Source: Streptococcus suis (GTDB lineage: Bacteria; Bacillota; Bacilli; Lactobacillales; Streptococcaceae). From it: a DNA stretch of 61,675 bases. This document shows positions 38,632 through 46,740 of this stretch, piece by piece. The position numbers were made by a program, and so were the translations under genes. Location of the stretch: the NCBI RefSeq assembly GCF_002960425.1, contig NZ_POIZ01000031.1:1-61675 (forward strand), written 5' to 3'. Numbering within the stretch: position 1 is the first letter of the stretch; each line of letters begins with the position of its first letter. The notes under the pieces are model-generated. The model saw only the letters and a list, made by a program, of their open reading frames with translations, searched no databases and was not told where the DNA came from.

Positions 38632-39822
38632 TTAGTTGCTATTTTTTTGTGCATTGGAAACGATAAGGGAAATACCCTGACCGCCTCCGATACAGAGGGC
38701 ACAAAGTCCCAGTTCTTTATCTTGCTTGATGAGTTCGTGGACGAGACTGACCAAGATTCGACTGCCACTAGCTCCAATTGGGTGACCGAGAGCGATGGCA
38801 CCGCCGTTGACATTGACTTTGGCAGGGTCAGCTCCTAATTGGTCAACAACAGGAATGGATTGGGCTGCGAAGGCTTCGTTCAGCTCGAACAAGTCAATAT
38901 CTTCAACAGTTTTACCAATCTTTTGAAGCGCCTTTTGGCTTGCAGTAACTGGTCCCATTCCCATAAGAGCAGGATCTAGACCGCTTGTAGCATAGCTTTC
39001 TATATAGGCCAGTGGTGTGAGGTTCAGCTCGTTAGCTTTTTCCTCAGACATGAGAAGGAGGACTGCACAGCCATCATTGATACCAGAAGCATTGGCAGCT
39101 GTAACCGTTCCATCTTTTTTGAAGGCAGGTCGTAAGGTCGCCAGTTTTTCAAGTGGTGTTAGTCGAGGGTATTCATCCTTATCAAAAATGCTTTCTCCCT
39201 TGCGACTATTGAGCCTAATCGGAACAATCTCATCTACAAAACGACCTTCAGTAATAGCTTTGGCAGCTTTTTCTTGACTGCTGTATGCAAAGGCGTCTTG
39301 GGCTTCACGACTGATTTGATAGCGTTCAGCTACATTTTCTGCAGTAATACCCATGTGATAGTCGTTAAAGGCATCTGTCAGACCGTCAGTCAGCATGGAA
39401 TCTTCTAAAGTAATATGCCCCAACTTGCTGCCAAATCGGCTGGATTTGGATAGGTAGGCAGCCTGGCTCATGATTTCAATACCTCCGGCAACAACTACAT
39501 CGTTGTCGCCTAGTAGGATGGATTGGGCAGCCAGGAGGACTGATTTTAATCCGGAGCCACAAACCTTATTGACACAGTAAGCGGAGGTGGTTTCTGGAAG
39601 TCCAGCTTTTAGGGCGATTTGACGGGCAATATTTTGTCCATGCCCAGCAGAAAGAACATTGCCGAAAATGACCTCGTCAACAAGATTGGCTGGTATTTGT
39701 TTGTTTTCTAAAGCTGCTTGGAGAACCTGCGCCCCTAAATCAGCGATTTCAATATCTTTTAGACTACCTCCGAAACTGCCGATGGCAGAACGATAGGCAG
39801 ACACGATAGCTACTTTTTGCAT
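38632..39822 (-). CDS. Acetyl-CoA C-acetyltransferase (thiolase)
   Basis: Biosynthetic thiolase that makes acetoacetyl-CoA, the first step of the mevalonate pathway. It has 396 residues. The acylated Cys is in YCVNKVCGSGLKS near residue 88, NEAFAAQS and NGGAIALGHPIGASGSRI supply the catalytic His, and CALCIGGGQG carries the second Cys. CAGGAGTTATC precedes the ATG. It is the first gene of the thiolase-mvaS-mvaA operon and is divergent from gpmA. Confidence 0.94.
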   Translation of the reverse strand: MQKVAIVSAYRSAIGSFGGSLKDIEIADLGAQVLQAALENKQIPANLVDEVIFGNVLSAGHGQNIARQIALKAGLPETTSAYCVNKVCGSGLKSVLLAAQSILLGDNDVVVAGGIEIMSQAAYLSKSSRFGSKLGHITLEDSMLTDGLTDAFNDYHMGITAENVAERYQISREAQDAFAYSSQEKAAKAITEGRFVDEIVPIRLNSRKGESIFDKDEYPRLTPLEKLATLRPAFKKDGTVTAANASGINDGCAVLLLMSEEKANELNLTPLAYIESYATSGLDPALMGMGPVTASQKALQKIGKTVEDIDLFELNEAFAAQSIPVVDQLGADPAKVNVNGGAIALGHPIGASGSRILVSLVHELIKQDKELGLCALCIGGGQGISLIVSNAQKNSN

Positions 39823-39871
39823 GATAACTCCTGTAATGGTATCGTTTTGAACTGTCGTGTTCAGCCCAACT

Positions 39872-39880
39872 ATTATACCA
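39872..39880 (-). promoter_or_regulatory. Extended -10 promoter of the mevalonate operon
   Basis: On the minus strand TGGTATAAT, with a weak -35 (TATGAA) 17 nt before it. Confidence 0.6.
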
Positions 39881-39942
39881 TGATTTTATTTTTTTTCATA
39901 AGAAGAAAGATAGGTCTCCAGACTGAATTTACATGAAAGTGA

Positions 39943-39957
39943 ATGAAAGCGTAAACA
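39943..39957. promoter_or_regulatory. Catabolite response element (cre) between thiolase and gpmA
   Basis: ATGAAAGCGTAAACA fits the CcpA consensus WTGNAANCGNWNNCW at every position. It lies about 40 nt upstream of the gpmA -10 and about 65 nt upstream of the thiolase -10, positions that favour activation rather than blocking. Confidence 0.65.
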
Positions 39958-39992
39958 GATTGTGGAAAAGCTAGCATTTTTTTACATTTTCG

Positions 39993-40000
39993 TGTAAAAT
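39993..40000 (+). promoter_or_regulatory. gpmA -10 region
   Basis: TGTAAAAT 48 nt before the gpmA start, inside a short TTTACA...TGTAAA inverted repeat. Confidence 0.5.
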
Positions 40001-40048
40001 AGAGGAGTATAAGAGGGGAAACCTCAAAATATAAAGGAGAATCCATAA

Positions 40049-40741
40049 ATGGTAAAATTGGTTTTTGCTCGCCATGGTGAGTCTGAATGGAACAAAGCTA
40101 ACCTTTTCACTGGTTGGGCTGATGTTGATTTGTCTGAAAAAGGTACTCAACAAGCAATCGATGCTGGTAAGTTGATCAAAGAAGCTGGTATTGATTTTGA
40201 CCTTGCTTTCACATCAGTATTGAAACGTGCTATCAAGACTACAAACTTGGCTCTTGAAGCTGCTGATCAATTGTGGGTACCAGTTGAAAAATCATGGCGT
40301 TTGAACGAGCGTCACTACGGTGGTTTGACAGGTAAAAACAAGGCAGAAGCTGCAGAACAATTCGGTGATGAGCAAGTTCACATCTGGCGTCGTTCATACG
40401 ATGTATTGCCTCCAGATATGGCAAAAGACGATGAGCACTCAGCACATACTGACCGTCGTTATGCTCACCTTGACTCAGCAGTTATTCCAGATGCTGAAAA
40501 CTTGAAAGTAACGCTTGAGCGTGCCCTTCCATTCTGGGAAGACAAGATTGCTCCAGCTTTGAAAGACGGTAAAAACGTATTCGTAGGTGCACACGGTAAC
40601 TCAATCCGTGCCCTTGTAAAACACATCAAAGGCTTGTCTGATGACGAAATCATGGACGTGGAAATTCCAAACTTCCCACCACTTGTTTTCGAATTGGATG
40701 AAAACTTGAACATTGTGAAAGAGTACTACTTGGAAGCATAA
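40049..40741 (+). CDS. gpmA: 2,3-bisphosphoglycerate-dependent phosphoglycerate mutase
   Basis: Glycolytic enzyme that interconverts 3- and 2-phosphoglycerate. It has 230 residues. The phosphohistidine is in [10 protein letters not shown] (residues 6-14), [16 protein letters not shown] is near residue 86, and [14 protein letters not shown] supplies the second His. Codon use is strongly biased, as in other highly expressed glycolytic genes. AAAGGAGAA precedes the start, and the cre upstream is consistent with carbon control. Confidence 0.97.
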   Translation: MVKLVFARHGESEWNKANLFTGWADVDLSEKGTQQAIDAGKLIKEAGIDFDLAFTSVLKRAIKTTNLALEAADQLWVPVEKSWRLNERHYGGLTGKNKAEAAEQFGDEQVHIWRRSYDVLPPDMAKDDEHSAHTDRRYAHLDSAVIPDAENLKVTLERALPFWEDKIAPALKDGKNVFVGAHGNSIRALVKHIKGLSDDEIMDVEIPNFPPLVFELDENLNIVKEYYLEA

Positions 40742-40748
40742 TTCATTG

Positions 40749-40775
40749 ACACCTGAGCTAGCCTCAGGTGTTTTG
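40749..40775 (+). terminator. gpmA terminator
   Basis: ACACCTGAG-CTAGC-CTCAGGTGT followed by Ts. Confidence 0.9.
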
Positions 40776-40816
40776 CATACTGAATAGGAGTTTTTTTGCA
40801 GAGTTTGTGCTATACT

Positions 40817-40924
40817 TATACTCAATGAAAAATTAAAAACAGACTAGGCGACGCAGATGCAGATAGAACTGAAGTTCATCAAATCAAGTCAACAACGTCT
40901 GCTTTTAATTTTCGAAGAGTATTA
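40817..40924. repeat. BOX-like miniature element with terminal inverted repeats
   Basis: A 108-bp element starting TATACTCAATGAAAA and ending TTTTCGAAGAGTATTA, the two ends of streptococcal BOX repeats. The ends are inverted repeats extended by AATTAAAAACAGAC / GTCTGCTTTTAATT (13 of 14 paired). It lies directly upstream of the glyoxalase gene and may influence its expression, since no other promoter is obvious there. Confidence 0.7.
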
Positions 40925-40952
40925 AATCATAAACAGTCAAAAGGAGTTAATC

Positions 40953-41336
40953 ATGGCTAGTAGAAAAATGTTGCACGCTTGCTTGCGTGTTGAAAACTTA
41001 GAAGCTTCACAAAAATTTTATGAGGAAGCTTTCGGATTCAAAGAAACTCGTCGCAAAGATTATCCAGAGCACAAGTTTACCTTGGTTTACTTGGCGCTTG
41101 AAGGGGATGACTTTGAGATTGAATTGACCTATAACTATGACCATGGTCCTTATATCGTAGGCGATGGCTTCTCGCATTTGGCCCTTTCTTCCGATGATTT
41201 GGAAGGGGATAATGCTAAGCATAAGGAGTTAGGCTACCCAACGACAGACATCAAGGGCTTGCCAGGTAGTCCAGGTCGTTATTATTTCGTGACCGATCCA
41301 GATGGTTACCGTGTAGAAGTCATTCGTGCAAATTAA
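40953..41336 (+). CDS. gloA: Glyoxalase I (lactoylglutathione lyase)-like VOC protein
   Basis: VOC-fold metalloenzyme of 127 residues predicted to detoxify methylglyoxal. Metal ligands and folds are visible in HACLRVENLEASQKFYEEAFGF, FEIELTYNYD, GDGFSHLALSSDDLE and YYFVTDPDGYRVEVIR. The thiol cofactor in this organism is not known from the sequence. AAAGGAG precedes the start. Its upstream region is the BOX-like element, and a terminator follows. Confidence 0.88.
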   Translation: MASRKMLHACLRVENLEASQKFYEEAFGFKETRRKDYPEHKFTLVYLALEGDDFEIELTYNYDHGPYIVGDGFSHLALSSDDLEGDNAKHKELGYPTTDIKGLPGSPGRYYFVTDPDGYRVEVIRAN

Positions 41337-41340
41337 GTCT

Positions 41341-41368
41341 AAAAGATTGCTTAGGCAGTCTTTTTTTT
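41341..41368 (+). terminator. Terminator after the glyoxalase gene
   Basis: AAGATTGC-TTAG-GCAGTCTT followed by T8. Confidence 0.85.
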
Positions 41369-41411
41369 GAAACAAAAGTTCGGATTTCCATTAGAAAATC
41401 TCTAGGTGTAC

Positions 41412-41440
41412 TTGACAGAAAAGGATTGAAATTATAGTAT
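41412..41440 (+). promoter_or_regulatory. pgdA promoter
   Basis: Consensus TTGACA and TAGTAT separated by 17 nt. Confidence 0.7.
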
Positions 41441-41473
41441 AGTAATAGAGAAAATGAAAAAGGAATGATTCGT

Positions 41474-42874
41474 ATGAAAAGGCTATTTTGGATTCTTTTG
41501 AATGCCTTTCTAGTAGCTATGATGGTGATTGCGAGTATCTATTTGTATCGCAATTTCCAGGATTGGCAATTAACGCATTTTATTAAAGAAACGGAAGAGT
41601 TGGTACTGAAAGGACAATCATCTGATTTAGAGGAGGGGAATATCGGTTCTACCCATGTTCTTGCTACCATACCAAAAGACCCTTCGGGGCAGAGAATTAC
41701 CCAACTAGAACAAAAAATAGTGGGTCATATCCGCCATAAGTTAGGCTATAAGAAGCCGTCAGGAAAAATAAAGAATGTCCTTGTTGTTCATACCAAGGAG
41801 GGGCAGACCAATTTTAAAAAGGTTCGTGCCCATGAAATCCATAGTGAGCAGTATGCTGTCCAACCCTTACAAGTAACAAAAGAGGAGGAGGCTAGACCTG
41901 AACGTGTCTTGCTGACAGAGGACCAGCAACTCTTTACCTTGGGGGATATGTTCTTGGACTTGAATGCCGCCAAGACCATTATGGTCACTAAGTTGCAGGA
42001 AAAGTTGACCAATCAAGGAGTGGATGAGGCAGAAAAAGCAAGGATTGCAGCAGAGTTTCAAAATCTGGACTTGGAAACGGTCGTATTTAGTTATGCCAAT
42101 AGTCAGTTGGTCCTAGCATTATCTGAGGAAGTATTTCAGGTAAGTAGTTTAGAACTAGCTATTTCGGACTTCTTCGCGATTATGAAGGGAGACTATCTGG
42201 CAGACGTTGATAAGGCTAACTATGATCAGTTTCTTGCTCAGAATCAAGTGGATAAAACTGCTCTTCGTCAAATTGCCTTGACCTTTGATGATGGACCAAA
42301 CCCAGCTACGACACCACTTATTTTGGACCTCTTGAAGAAATACAATGTCAAAGCAACCTTCTTTGTACTGGGAAGTGTAGTAGAAGGGAACGAAGCTATC
42401 TTACAACGGATGGTAGCGGAAGGGCATGAAGTTGCTAACCATACTTGGAGCCATCCAAATTTGACACGTCTTTCAACCGAGCAAATTAAAGAAGAAATTG
42501 AGTTGACACAGGCTATCGTTGAAAAAGCTATTGGGAAGCGTCCTACTATGATGCGACCGCCCTATGGGGCCATCAACCAGGCTGTGGTAGATGCCATGGG
42601 ATTACCGTCAATTTACTGGAATGTGGATACAGAGGATTGGTCAAATCGAGATAGCCATGCCATTTTTAAAAGAGTGAAAGAGCAAGCTTGTCCTGGCTGC
42701 ATCATCCTTATGCATGATATCCGTCAGCCGACAGTGGATAGTTTGGAACCTGTCTTACAGTTCCTCACATCTGAGGGCTACAATCTAGTGACGATAACAG
42801 AATTATTGGGACCAAATCTCAATCCCCAACATATTTATTATGATCAGGAAGCCAGTGGTCCAGCACAACATTAA
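41474..42874 (+). CDS. pgdA: Peptidoglycan N-acetylglucosamine deacetylase
   Basis: Membrane-anchored NodB-type deacetylase that removes acetyl groups from wall GlcNAc and so gives lysozyme resistance. It has 466 residues. An N-terminal membrane helix (about 5-25) is followed by an extracellular region and the NodB domain at about 265-450, with all five motifs: LTFDDGPNP, HTWSHPNL, RPPYGA, NVDTEDW and ILMHDI. Domain order and length match streptococcal PgdA. The start at 41474 is 9 nt after AAGGA; an upstream ATG lies on top of that site. Single-gene unit. Confidence 0.93.
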   Translation: MKRLFWILLNAFLVAMMVIASIYLYRNFQDWQLTHFIKETEELVLKGQSSDLEEGNIGSTHVLATIPKDPSGQRITQLEQKIVGHIRHKLGYKKPSGKIKNVLVVHTKEGQTNFKKVRAHEIHSEQYAVQPLQVTKEEEARPERVLLTEDQQLFTLGDMFLDLNAAKTIMVTKLQEKLTNQGVDEAEKARIAAEFQNLDLETVVFSYANSQLVLALSEEVFQVSSLELAISDFFAIMKGDYLADVDKANYDQFLAQNQVDKTALRQIALTFDDGPNPATTPLILDLLKKYNVKATFFVLGSVVEGNEAILQRMVAEGHEVANHTWSHPNLTRLSTEQIKEEIELTQAIVEKAIGKRPTMMRPPYGAINQAVVDAMGLPSIYWNVDTEDWSNRDSHAIFKRVKEQACPGCIILMHDIRQPTVDSLEPVLQFLTSEGYNLVTITELLGPNLNPQHIYYDQEASGPAQH

Positions 42875-42899
42875 AAAGGAGGTTTGGGCCTCCTTTTTC
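42873..42899. terminator. Terminator between pgdA and the DEAD-box helicase gene
   Basis: AAAAAGGAGG-TTTGGG-CCTCCTTTTT. It is symmetric and can serve both convergent genes. Confidence 0.88.
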
Positions 42900-43982
42900 T
42901 TATACTTTATAGAGTTCTTGGTTCTTCAAGATAACTTCTTGGACCTGAGCATATTTTTTCAACTGCTTCACTTCACTTGGACTGGATACTAGGGTAATGA
43001 CTAGCCCCTCCTTGCCCATGCGACCAGTCCGTCCAGCTCGGTGGGTATAGGCTTCTTGGTCAAATGGAACGTCAAAGTTAAGGACGCATTCCAAGTTATC
43101 AATATCAATCCCACGCGCAACCATATCTGTAGCCAATAAAAGATTGAGCTCGTGGTTCTTAAATCGTTCAATGATGACTTTGCGGAATTTGACATTGACA
43201 TCCGAAGCCAGAGAAACAGCATTCACTCCATTATATAGGAGCTTGTCCTCGCTGGCACCAAGGTCTGATAGGCTGTTGAAGAATGCCAAGGCACGAAAGT
43301 CTGGAATATTGGCAAACTTGCGAAGGGTTTCTAAGCGGTCACGCTTGTCCACCATCATGTAGCAATGTTGAATGTTGTCCAATTTCTGTTCAGACAAGTC
43401 AATGGTATCAATGTCTTGAGCAATCTTTTGTCGGTCAAACTTAGCCGTTGCACTCATGTAAATCAATTGATGATCCCGTGATACATAGTGGATAATTTTT
43501 TCAACAAACCGGTATTGGGAGTCAGAGAAGAGTTGGTCAAATTCATCCAAGACAATGGTATTGACATTCATCATCTTGATTTTTTTCAATTTAATCAGCT
43601 CAAAGATACGACCGGGAGTTCCAATCAGGATTTCCGGTCCTTTCTTTAGTCGCTCAATCTGGCGCTTTTGGCTGGAACCCGATAAGAAGAGTTGAGCGTT
43701 TAGACCAATGGCCTCTGACCAGGTTTTGCAGACCTCAAATATTTGACCAGCAAGTTCTGTGTTGGGAGCAAGAATGAGCAATTGTTGAGATTTTTTTGGT
43801 GTCAAAGCCAACAAGCTTGGCCAGAGGTAAGCAAGAGTCTTACCAGTACCAGTCGGACTAATAGCCAACAGTGACTGGCCATTTTTAATTGGCTCGAAGG
43901 CTTGGACTTGGACGGGAGTGAAGTCCTCAAAGCCAAGTTGAGTCAGCTGGTCGGTCCAGCTGGTCGGGAAGTTAGTTTTCAT
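42900..43982 (-). CDS. DEAD-box RNA helicase
   Basis: ATP-dependent RNA helicase of 360 residues with little beyond the two RecA-like domains. Visible motifs are the Q motif (GFEDFTPVQVQAF), I (SPTGTGKT), Ib (TPGRI), II as DEFD instead of DEAD, III (SAT), V (ATDMVARGIDI) and VI (HRAGRTGR). The Ala-to-Phe change in motif II is worth noting but is seen in some family members. It overlaps the upstream oxidoreductase gene by 11 nt, so the two are probably coexpressed. Confidence 0.92.
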   Translation of the reverse strand: MKTNFPTSWTDQLTQLGFEDFTPVQVQAFEPIKNGQSLLAISPTGTGKTLAYLWPSLLALTPKKSQQLLILAPNTELAGQIFEVCKTWSEAIGLNAQLFLSGSSQKRQIERLKKGPEILIGTPGRIFELIKLKKIKMMNVNTIVLDEFDQLFSDSQYRFVEKIIHYVSRDHQLIYMSATAKFDRQKIAQDIDTIDLSEQKLDNIQHCYMMVDKRDRLETLRKFANIPDFRALAFFNSLSDLGASEDKLLYNGVNAVSLASDVNVKFRKVIIERFKNHELNLLLATDMVARGIDIDNLECVLNFDVPFDQEAYTHRAGRTGRMGKEGLVITLVSSPSEVKQLKKYAQVQEVILKNQELYKV

Positions 43983-44958
43983 GGGTATCCGCCTTAAAGG
44001 TTATTCCTGCGTCCTGACGCATGGTGTATAGAGTTTGATGGACAGCTTCAGCCACATCCAGCCATTCTTCTGCTAGTTCATGATTGTCTTGCAGGATGAC
44101 CTGGGCAATGGCTTGCACTTCCTCCAGCATAGCATCTTCTTGCGCTTGGATAGGTAGGACCACTTGGCTACCATCGTGTTTTGTAAAAATAGCAGAGCTG
44201 ATATGCTGACAAGCGTTGAGTGTGAGGGTTCCTTCACTGGTATAGATTTCACTTGGCAGGTTGCTGGTGATATTTTTTCCAGCCTGAATAGTCACTAGAA
44301 AATCATTGTAAATCAATTGCCCGGTCCCGTTCAAGTCAATAGTAGATGGAAGTTGTTGGGCAGTGTATCGAGCTGTATTTGGTCGGCCAAAGAGCCCAAT
44401 GACAGTATAGAGCGTATAAACGCCCAAATCCATCAAGGCTCCGCCTGAAAAATCAGCTGAAAAGATATTGGGAGTTTGTCCTGCAAGTAACTCAGGCATC
44501 TTGGAAGAGTATTTGGCATAGGAGAAGTTGGCACCCCAAACCGTCTGTTCTTTCAAGAAGTCCTTAATGATAGTGATAGCTTCTTCATGGTAGTTGCGTG
44601 CTGCTTCAAATAGATAGACTCCATTTTCCTTGGCAATCTGACGAAGTTGGGTCAGTTCCTGCGGTGTTGAGACCATTGGCTTTTCAATAATCACATGTTT
44701 ACCAGCAGAAAGGACTGCCTTGGCTTGCTCAAAATGCAAGGCATTTGGACTGGCAATATAGACCAAATCAATCGGTGCAGAAAGAAATTTTATCCATTCT
44801 GTGTATAAAATTACATTTTCGTAATTTGTTGAAAATGACACAGCAGTTTCCAATTTTCTTGAAAATATCGCTGATAATTGAAGATATTTACTCAAATGAG
44901 CAGAGGAAATAAACTTGTGGCTGATGTCTGAAGTGCCAATAATACCAAAATTTAGCAT
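43972..44958 (-). CDS. Gfo/Idh/MocA family oxidoreductase
   Basis: NAD(P)-dependent dehydrogenase of 328 residues with unknown, probably sugar-like, substrate. The Rossmann start is LNFGIIGTSDISHKFI, EKPMVSTPQE near residue 98 is the conserved EKP motif with the cofactor-binding Lys, and the C-terminal half is the Gfo/Idh alpha/beta domain, including GGALMDLGVYTLY. It has an extended -10 promoter back-to-back with the udk promoter; the ribosome binding site (GAGAA) is weak. Confidence 0.9.
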   Translation of the reverse strand: MLNFGIIGTSDISHKFISSAHLSKYLQLSAIFSRKLETAVSFSTNYENVILYTEWIKFLSAPIDLVYIASPNALHFEQAKAVLSAGKHVIIEKPMVSTPQELTQLRQIAKENGVYLFEAARNYHEEAITIIKDFLKEQTVWGANFSYAKYSSKMPELLAGQTPNIFSADFSGGALMDLGVYTLYTVIGLFGRPNTARYTAQQLPSTIDLNGTGQLIYNDFLVTIQAGKNITSNLPSEIYTSEGTLTLNACQHISSAIFTKHDGSQVVLPIQAQEDAMLEEVQAIAQVILQDNHELAEEWLDVAEAVHQTLYTMRQDAGITFKADTHEN

Positions 44959-44990
44959 AAATTCTCATTTCTTTATGTGTTATCCTTTCC

Positions 44991-45015
44991 ATTATACCAT
45001 GTTTCATGGTAAAAT
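44991..45015. promoter_or_regulatory. Divergent extended -10 promoters on one palindrome
   Basis: ACCATG-TTT-CATGGT (44996-45010) supplies TGG to both TATAAT on the minus strand (44991-44996, oxidoreductase) and TAAAAT on the plus strand (45010-45015, udk). The two -10 regions are 13 nt apart, so polymerases cannot occupy both at once. Confidence 0.65.
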
Positions 45016-45041
45016 AGTATTGAAAATAGAAGGAGATGATG

Positions 45042-45671
45042 ATGACTCAGAAACCCATTATTATTGGTGTAACCGGCGGATCTGGGGGTGGCAAGACAAG
45101 TGTGTCGCGTGCCATTCTGGATAATTTCCCAAATGCTCGCATATCAATGATTGAACACGATTCCTACTACAAGAATCAGTCACACCTAACCTTTGAAGAA
45201 CGGATACTAACCAATTATGACCATCCACTAGCCTTTGATACGGATTTGATGATTTACCACATTGGTGAATTGTTAGCAGGGCGTTCAGTGGATATTCCGA
45301 TTTATGATTACACTCAGCACACCCGTTCAGATAAAACCTATCGTCAGGAACCACAAGATGTATTTATTGTGGAAGGTATTTTGGTATTGGAAGACAAACG
45401 GTTGCGGGATTTGATGGATATTAAAATCTTTGTCGATACAGACGATGACATTCGTATCATTCGCCGCATTAAGAGAGACATGGAAGAACGTGGGCGTAGC
45501 TTAGATAGTATCATTGAACAGTACACCTCGGTGGTGAAACCTATGTATCACCAGTTTATCGAGCCAACTAAGCGCTATGCAGATATCGTCATTCCTGAAG
45601 GCGTCAGCAATCTTGTAGCCATCGACTTGATCAACACCAAGGTGGAGAGTATTTTAAGAGAGCGTGGTTAA
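45042..45671 (+). CDS. udk: Uridine kinase
   Basis: Pyrimidine salvage kinase that phosphorylates uridine and cytidine. It has 209 residues. The P-loop is [15 protein letters not shown], with further motifs [30 protein letters not shown] and [17 protein letters not shown], all typical of Udk. Three ATGs lie in a row after AAGGAG; the third has the best spacing (6 nt), so I chose it. The PadR-like gene follows after 1 nt. Confidence 0.96.
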   Translation: MTQKPIIIGVTGGSGGGKTSVSRAILDNFPNARISMIEHDSYYKNQSHLTFEERILTNYDHPLAFDTDLMIYHIGELLAGRSVDIPIYDYTQHTRSDKTYRQEPQDVFIVEGILVLEDKRLRDLMDIKIFVDTDDDIRIIRRIKRDMEERGRSLDSIIEQYTSVVKPMYHQFIEPTKRYADIVIPEGVSNLVAIDLINTKVESILRERG

Positions 45672-45672
45672 G

Positions 45673-46212
45673 ATGCCGAAGCAGAGAATATTACCCCATA
45701 TTATACTAGGGATAATGGGTGCTAGCGGTCAAATGGTAACTGGTAAGCAGATTACCGACTATGTTCAACGTGATTTAGGAGAATTTTGGCAGGTAGCTCA
45801 TAGCCAAGTCTATCCAGAGCTAAAACGCATGACCAAGGAAGAGTTGATTACCTGTCATGCGGTACCTGGCAATGAAAAAGAAAAGCAGTATGCTATGACT
45901 GCAACAGGTCGTCAGATTTTGGATGATTGGCTATCCATTCCAAATGATGAAACTCCTCAACAAAAGGATTTGTTTTCTATTAAAATGTTCTTTATCCGTG
46001 ATAAGAATGATCCACGGATACCAGGTTTATTGGAGAATCAAATTGAATTAGTCACCAAGCACTTGAAACACCTAGACAGTCGCAAGGTTGAGTTGTTCTC
46101 AACCAAGGAGAGTATCCAGGACAACTATGGTCATTACTTGATTTTGACCCGAGCCATCGAGCGCAATCGTGCCCAGCTCAAATGGTTGGAAGATACCCTA
46201 GCAAGTTTATAA
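45673..46212 (+). CDS. PadR-family transcriptional regulator
   Basis: Winged-helix regulator of 179 residues. The N-terminal DNA-binding domain (ILPHIILGIMGASGQMVTGKQITDYVQRDLGEFWQVAHSQVYPELKRMTKEELI) is that of PadR, with the typical GxxxYPxLxRL-like stretch as SQVYPELKRM. The C-terminal helices (NQIELVTKHLKHLDSRKVELFSTKE) form the dimerisation part. Its target is not known; it lies 1 nt after udk and before a terminator. An in-frame GTG three codons upstream lies inside udk and is less likely. Confidence 0.87.
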   Translation: MPKQRILPHIILGIMGASGQMVTGKQITDYVQRDLGEFWQVAHSQVYPELKRMTKEELITCHAVPGNEKEKQYAMTATGRQILDDWLSIPNDETPQQKDLFSIKMFFIRDKNDPRIPGLLENQIELVTKHLKHLDSRKVELFSTKESIQDNYGHYLILTRAIERNRAQLKWLEDTLASL

Positions 46213-46238
46213 CGGTTCGGCTTTCCGAGCCGTTTTTT
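46211..46238 (+). terminator. Terminator after the PadR gene
   Basis: AACGGTTCGG-CTTT-CCGAGCCGTT followed by Ts, a 10-bp stem. Confidence 0.9.
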
Positions 46239-46299
46239 CTTGTGATGTCGGATAGTTTGTGATAGAGTTATAACAGAAATGTGAGAGAAGGAGGAACCA

Positions 46300-46569
46300 A
46301 TGTCTATTCAACAAATGGTAAGCATGGTCTTAATGGTTTGGAATCTGATTGTCTTTATGACCTATGGTCTGGATAAGGGCAAGGCTAGAAAGGATGCTTA
46401 TCGGATTTCAGAAAAAACTTTATTACTCATGGCCTACTTGGGTGGAGGTCTAGGTGCCTGGGCGGGTGGTACTCATTTCCGCCATAAAACCCAGAAGAAG
46501 TATTTTCAACTGGCTTGGGCTGTGGGTGTTTTGATTGATGTCCTTATCATGTATTGGATATGGAAATAG
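46300..46569 (+). CDS. DUF1294 membrane protein
   Basis: A protein of 89 residues with three hydrophobic segments (about 5-23, 40-56, 68-87). The pattern YGLDKGKARKDAYRISEKTLLLMAYLGGGLGAWAGGTHFRHKTQKKYF is that of the DUF1294 family of small membrane proteins; the function is unknown. GAGAAGGAGGAAC precedes the ATG. A short GC stem (AGGC-GTAA-GCCT, 46568-46579) followed by Ts just at the stop codon may terminate it. Confidence 0.85.
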   Translation: MSIQQMVSMVLMVWNLIVFMTYGLDKGKARKDAYRISEKTLLLMAYLGGGLGAWAGGTHFRHKTQKKYFQLAWAVGVLIDVLIMYWIWK

Positions 46570-46658
46570 GCGTAAGCCTTTTCTTTTTGTTGAAAATTTG
46601 AAAAATCGACTGAAAACGATGAAAGAACCGAATATTTGTATATTAAATGTATAATTGC

Positions 46659-46689
46659 TTGACAGGTTGCTTTTTTTTTATAGTATACT
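46659..46689 (+). promoter_or_regulatory. Promoter of the secreted DUF5648 protein gene
   Basis: TTGACA, then TAGTAT at 16 nt or TATACT at 19 nt. Confidence 0.6.
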
Positions 46690-46740
46690 GGTGAGCGTGT
46701 CTTTGGGCACAAAAGTATTATTATAACGGAGGTTTTTTAT

